A stretch of DNA of 9,044 bases from Scatosoma sp045576335 (GTDB taxonomy: Bacteria > Bacillota > Clostridia > Christensenellales > Borkfalkiaceae). Under the pieces are notes generated by a model, which was not told the DNA's origin, ran no database searches, and saw only the letters and a program-made list of their open reading frames with translations. The stretch covers positions 1 through 9,044 of the forward strand of contig JAZNGH010000043.1 in the NCBI GenBank assembly GCA_045576335.1. The letters are read 5' to 3'. Position numbers and translations under genes: made by a program. This document shows, one piece after another, positions 7,058 through 9,044 of this stretch; positions within the stretch are counted from its first letter, which is position 1; each line of letters begins with the position of its first letter.

Positions 7058-7966
7058 ATGGTTTTTTCTACTGGTGAAATTTTGGTGGATATGATTGCAA
7101 GTAAAAACGGAGAAACGACGGCGTATGCCCGCTATGCGGGCGGTGCGCCGTTTAACGTTGCTTGTGCCGTTAAGAAATGCGGTGGAGATAGCGGTTTTTA
7201 CGGTAGAGTGGGAATGGATACAATGGCATTTTTCTACGGGGATTTGCCGAGAGTAAACGTTTGGAAACAACGCTTATTGAATTGGATTTAGAACATAATA
7301 CTACGATTGCCTTTGTGGATTTGGATGACGCTGGCGAGCGTTCGTTTTCCTTTTATCGGAAAGGGACGGCAGATTATCATTTACGGATAGAGAGTATAAT
7401 ACCTTTTATAGAGCAGTCGACTATTGTACATCTCGGTTCTTTAATTATTAGCGAAAAAGAAGGTAGGGTTTATGCTGATAAGCTTGTGCGTGAAACCCAT
7501 AAAAGGGAGAAATTGTTCAGCTTTGATGTGAATTATCGCGACGACGTTTTTTCAAGCGAAACGGAAGCGGTTGCCGTTTATAAAACATATATGGATAAAG
7601 CGGATATAATGAAACTATCCGAAAACGAAATCGCATTGTTTTCTTCCGCGCCCACATTGATAGAAAAATTACGCGAAATCGCCAAGAAAAATCAGCTCGT
7701 AGTGGTAACGTTAGGCGGGGCAGGGAGTGCATATTTTTATAATGGTGAATTTGCCGTCGTGCCGTCTATCTCCGTAAAGCCCGTAGATACGACGGGAGCG
7801 GGTGACGCTTTTTACGGAGCGTTGCTTTCGAGATTAGACGGGCAAGGTTTTGTTAATTTGCAAAAAAGCCTTGCGCTTTGCAAATGTTGTGGGGGCGTTG
7901 ACAACGACCGCAAAGGGTGCTATTGATGCAATACCTTCTCTTGAAATTGTCCAAAAGTACTTATAA
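7058..7966 (+). pseudogene. scrK: Fructokinase (PfkB/ribokinase family) with two compensating frameshifts
   Basis: The intact form would phosphorylate a sugar, most likely fructose to fructose-6-phosphate, with ATP. AGGAG (7047-7051) lies 6 nt before ATG 7058. The first frame gives GEILVDMI and the PfkB motif GGAPFNVACAV, then derails after GRVGMDTM and stops at 7291. From 7225 the next frame continues as GIFLRGFAESKR, then DDAGERSFSFYRKG and the catalytic-Asp motif DTTGAGDAFYGALL. It derails again near 7867 and stops at 7926. The original frame then resumes as ALRFANVVGALTTT and ends SLEIVQKYL, TAA at 7964-7966. The pattern fits one lost G in ATGGCATT (7223-7230) and one extra A in the A6 run at 7862-7867; the net shift is zero and the corrected protein is 302 residues, normal for the family. 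Neither piece alone should be active. Codon use (frequent TTA, some CTA) differs from valS. It is either a pseudogene or a gene with homopolymer sequencing errors. Fructose specificity is a family-level inference. Confidence 0.87.
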
Positions 7967-8017
7967 TTCTTATCCAATGCTAATTATTTTTATATATAAA
8001 AAATGCTTAAAACCTTA

Positions 8018-8054
8018 AAAAAGTTCGTTCAAACGTTTGACAAACGGACTTTTT
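8018..8054 (+). terminator. Probable terminator of the valS-fructokinase operon, overlapping the rpsL promoter
   Basis: AAAAAGTTCGTT (8018-8029) pairs with AACGGACTTTTT (8043-8054) in a 12-bp stem with one G-U pair and a 13-nt loop, the 3' arm ending in five T. The G+C part of the stem is short, so strength is moderate. It lies about 50 bases beyond the fructokinase stop. The loop contains TTGACA, the -35 box of the next promoter. The AT-rich stretch 7967-8017 before it holds nothing else that I can recognise. Confidence 0.55.
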
Positions 8055-8065
8055 CGTGGTAAAAT
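8037..8065 (+). promoter_or_regulatory. Promoter of the rpsL-rpsG operon
   Basis: A perfect TTGACA (8037-8042), a 17-nt spacer and TAAAAT (8060-8065) predict a start near 8072, with an rpsL leader of about 147 nt. A strong constitutive promoter is expected for ribosomal protein genes. Its -35 box sits in the loop, and its spacer contains the 3' arm, of the upstream terminator hairpin. Confidence 0.87.
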
Positions 8066-8071
8066 AATGCT

Positions 8072-8181
8072 GTTGCGATATAGGGTGTACTATGCCCTCA
8101 CGCCGAAACAGGTGTTTTTCGGGTGGACAAGCAACGCTTAAATTCGCTTCTTTGAAATTGCGGTAAGGGCAATTTCGAGGG
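8072..8181 (+). promoter_or_regulatory. Structured 5' leader of rpsL
   Basis: The leader transcript starting near 8072 can fold into an ordered set of helices. GTTGC (8072-8076) pairs with GCAAC (8131-8135) and encloses two hairpins: 8082-8088 with 8092-8098 (AGGG/CCCT core) and CCGAAA 8103-8108 with TTTCGG 8117-8122. Downstream, GAAATTGC (8154-8161) pairs perfectly with GCAATTTC (8169-8176) around loop GGTAAGG, extendable by four more pairs to 8150-8180. The last helix ends about 24 nt before the AAGGAGG site at 8204-8210. No U-tract follows it, so it is not an intrinsic terminator. A role in ribosomal-protein feedback or mRNA stability is possible but inferred; I do not recognise a named leader family. 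Confidence 0.5.
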
Positions 8182-8218
8182 AAATATATTCCAAAATTTT
8201 TACAAGGAGGTCAAATTT

Positions 8219-8590
8219 ATGCCTACTATCAACCAGCTCATCAAAAAGGGCAGAGAAAAGCTCACCTACAAATCCAAGAGCCCTATTCTCGACAACTGCC
8301 CCCAAAAGCGCGGCGTATGTTTGTCCGTAACCACGACTTCTCCCAAGAAGCCTAACTCCGCTATGCGTAAGATCGCACGTGTACGTCTTACGAACAAGCA
8401 GGAAGGTACGGTCTACATTCCCGGTGAAGGTCACAACCTTCAAGAGCACAGCTCCGTGCTGATCAGAGGCGGACGTGTTAAGGACTTGCCCGGTGTACGT
8501 TATCACATCATTCGTGGCGCGCTTGACACCGCCGGTGTTGCAAAGCGTAAGCAGTCCCGTTCCAAATACGGCGCAAAGCGTCCCAAGTAA
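8219..8590 (+). CDS. rpsL: 30S ribosomal protein S12
   Basis: A complete 123-residue S12, part of the decoding centre of the 30S subunit. Conserved blocks are PQKRGVC (28-34), SPKKPNSAMRK (41-51), PGEGHNLQEHSSVLIRGGRVKDLPGVRYH (68-96) and the C-terminal RSKYGAKRPK. Lys43/Lys44 and Lys88 are the wild-type residues at sites where streptomycin-resistance substitutions arise, so the protein looks drug-sensitive, and Asp89 is the usual beta-methylthiolation site. The length is near that of E. coli S12 (124), without the roughly 13-residue insertion common in Bacillus and many other Firmicutes. The motif LTNKQEGTVY differs from the more usual LTNGxEVTAY. AAGGAGG (8204-8210) lies 8 nt before ATG 8219. 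It is the first gene of its operon here, preceded by its own promoter, with rpsG downstream after a long spacer. Confidence 0.98.
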   Translation: MPTINQLIKKGREKLTYKSKSPILDNCPQKRGVCLSVTTTSPKKPNSAMRKIARVRLTNKQEGTVYIPGEGHNLQEHSSVLIRGGRVKDLPGVRYHIIRGALDTAGVAKRKQSRSKYGAKRPK

Positions 8591-8646
8591 GTAACGGACT
8601 ACGCAAAAGCATAAGTTAGGGTGGCTTAACAAAAACCCAAAGTCGG

Positions 8647-8676
8647 TTGCGTTTTAAGACTAAAACCAAAACGCAA
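8647..8676 (+). repeat. Inverted repeat / RNA hairpin with an alternative fold
   Basis: TTGCGTTTT (8647-8655) pairs perfectly with AAAACGCAA (8668-8676) over 9 bp around a 12-nt loop. The same bases allow a competing hairpin: GTTTTA (8651-8656) with TAAAAC (8661-8666) around AGAC. The 5' arm can also pair through TTGCGT with ACGCAA at 8601-8606. The alternatives cannot coexist. Confidence 0.65.
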
Positions 8677-8680
8677 AAGA

Positions 8681-8728
8681 CCTACTTGTAATCGGAATAT
8701 AGCTCGAAAAGCCCCGAATAAAAGTAGG
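8681..8728 (+). repeat. Long interrupted RNA hairpin
   Basis: CCTACTT (8681-8687) pairs perfectly with AAGTAGG (8722-8728). Inside, after a G/A mismatch, TA (8689-8690) pairs with TA (8719-8720). After an A/A mismatch, TCGG (8692-8695) pairs with CCGA (8714-8717). An internal loop then leads to GCT/AGC (8702-8704 with 8710-8712) around CGAAA. The symmetric purine mismatches resemble a structured protein-binding RNA. Confidence 0.65.
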
Positions 8729-8733
8729 CAGTA

Positions 8734-8749
8734 TGCAACGCGCGTTGCA
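8734..8749. repeat. Perfect 16-bp palindrome TGCAACGCGCGTTGCA
   Basis: The 16 bases are identical to their reverse complement. In RNA this gives a 6-bp stem with a GCGC loop, or an intermolecular duplex; in DNA it would be a symmetric protein site. It directly follows the interrupted hairpin, and no T-run follows, so it is not an intrinsic terminator. Confidence 0.8.
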
Positions 8750-8798
8750 GAAGGTTCGCACTTTTCAAATTTTTAAGGGAAGCGCGATAGCTGTACTG

Positions 8799-8813
8799 AA
8801 GGGTAATGCCCTT
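8799..8813 (+). repeat. Hairpin just upstream of the rpsG ribosome binding site
   Basis: AAGGG (8799-8803) pairs with CCCTT (8809-8813) around loop TAATG. CCCTTA can instead pair with TAAGGG at 8774-8779, a second copy of the 5' arm. The hairpin ends 17 bases before GGAGG (8831-8835), close enough to affect rpsG initiation. Confidence 0.55.
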
Positions 8814-8843
8814 ATCAAAAAATTATTAAAGGAGGATAAAACT

Positions 8844-9044
8844 ATGCCTAGAAGAGGTAATGTCCCTAAAAGAGACGTTCTGCCCGATCCTATGTATAAC
8901 AGCAAAGTCGTAACCAAGCTTATCAATCAGATTATGCTCGACGGTAAAAAGGGTACGGCGCAAACGATCGTTTACGATGCATTCAAAATTATGGGTGAAA
9001 AATTAAATATGGACCCGATGGAAGTGTTCAAGCAGGCAATGGAA
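8844..9044 (+). CDS. rpsG: 30S ribosomal protein S7, N-terminal part (3' end outside window)
   Basis: The first 67 of about 156 residues of S7, the primary 16S rRNA-binding protein that nucleates assembly of the 30S head; in E. coli it also represses its own operon. The N-terminus MPRRGNVPKRDVLPDPMYNS and the segment KLINQIMLDGKKGTAQTIVYDAF match the family closely, including the conserved DPMYNSK and LDGKKG. AAAGGAGG (8828-8835) lies 8 nt before ATG 8844 and fixes the start, although the frame stays open upstream to at least 8733. The gene is cut by the window edge; nothing visible suggests damage. Confidence 0.97.
   Translation, partial: MPRRGNVPKRDVLPDPMYNSKVVTKLINQIMLDGKKGTAQTIVYDAFKIMGEKLNMDPMEVFKQAME

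Larger units (their letters stand above)
8591..8843 (+). other. Long structured spacer between rpsL and rpsG
   Basis: This stretch of 253 bases between two genes that are usually closely spaced holds no convincing gene of its own. It contains a run of inverted repeats on the transcribed strand: 8647-8655 with 8668-8676, 8681-8687 with 8722-8728, the palindrome 8734-8749 and 8799-8803 with 8809-8813. There is also a direct repeat ACGCAAAAG at 8601-8609 and 8671-8679. I see no TTGACA/TATAAT-like promoter and no stem followed by a T-run, so rpsL and rpsG are likely still one transcript. In E. coli the S12-S7 spacer carries the S7 repressor site; a comparable role is an inference here. Confidence 0.6.

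Noticed and set aside
7222..7868. Programmed ribosomal frameshifting in the fructokinase gene
   Set aside because: The first site needs a -1 shift but shows no slippery heptamer; the second needs +1 (or -2), and the A6G run is in the wrong register for the usual -1 signal. The family is not known for frameshifting.
8138..8632. 164-codon minus-strand open reading frame over rpsL
   Set aside because: Same codon-register effect over a highly biased ribosomal gene; the opposite strand encodes an intact S12.
8746..8766. tRNA-like T-arm (GAAGG TTCGCAC TTTTC)
   Set aside because: The stem relies on two G-U pairs, the loop deviates from the tRNA T-loop consensus, and there is no acceptor stem, D-arm or anticodon arm around it.
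8733..8843. In-frame upstream extension of rpsG from ATG 8733
   Set aside because: The frame is open, but the region is occupied by inverted repeats. S7 proteins begin at MPRRG, and the perfect AAAGGAGG at 8 nt defines ATG 8844.
1..9044. CRISPR array, insertion sequence, phage or defence genes
   Set aside because: No spaced direct repeats, transposase or integrase motifs, terminal inverted repeats or defence-type domains were seen on either strand.

Overview
The window reads as a chromosomal segment of a Gram-positive, Clostridia-like bacterium. The support is strong AGGAGG-type ribosome binding sites at 6 to 10 nt spacing, textbook TTGACA-17-TAAAAT promoters, intrinsic terminators, a clostridial-style lipoprotein ABC importer and the start of an rpsL-rpsG ribosomal operon. 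Base composition is moderate, and no species can be named from the sequence alone. An uncultured gut-type Clostridia lineage is a guess.

Layout. (1) Bases 2-1619, plus strand: the C-terminal two thirds of one Gfo/Idh/MocA-type NAD(P)-dependent oxidoreductase, overlapped by 8 bases by a second complete member of the family. The pair ends at a bidirectional hairpin terminator (1626-1651). (2) Bases 4244-1658, minus strand: a three-gene ABC importer operon in the order lipoprotein substrate-binding protein, ATPase, permease, of the SsuABC/TauABC/ThiXYZ (NMT1/THI5-like) class. The substrate cannot be read from the sequence. (3) Bases 4245-4412: a compact divergent promoter region in which the two -35 boxes overlap almost completely on opposite strands. 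(4) Bases 4413-7966, plus strand: valS (valyl-tRNA synthetase, complete), then 23 bases later a PfkB-type fructokinase gene broken by two single-base frameshifts that cancel each other. (5) Bases 7967-8218: a hairpin terminator whose loop and 3' arm overlap the promoter of the next operon, then a foldable 5' leader of about 147 nt. (6) Bases 8219-9044: rpsL (S12, complete), an unusually long 253-base spacer full of inverted repeats, and the first 67 codons of rpsG (S7), cut by the window end.

How the parts relate. The two oxidoreductases probably act in one sugar or inositol-like catabolic route. The importer is self-contained. valS and the fructokinase form an apparent operon with no obvious functional link. 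The ribosomal operon starts from its own promoter here and is not preceded by rpoC or an L7Ae-like gene.

I see no defence system, mobile element, CRISPR array, tRNA or rRNA, and no clearly novel protein system. The points most worth a second look are non-coding: the shared -35 divergent promoter, the terminator/promoter overlap, the rpsL leader and the structured rpsL-rpsG spacer. The doubly frameshifted fructokinase also deserves checking.
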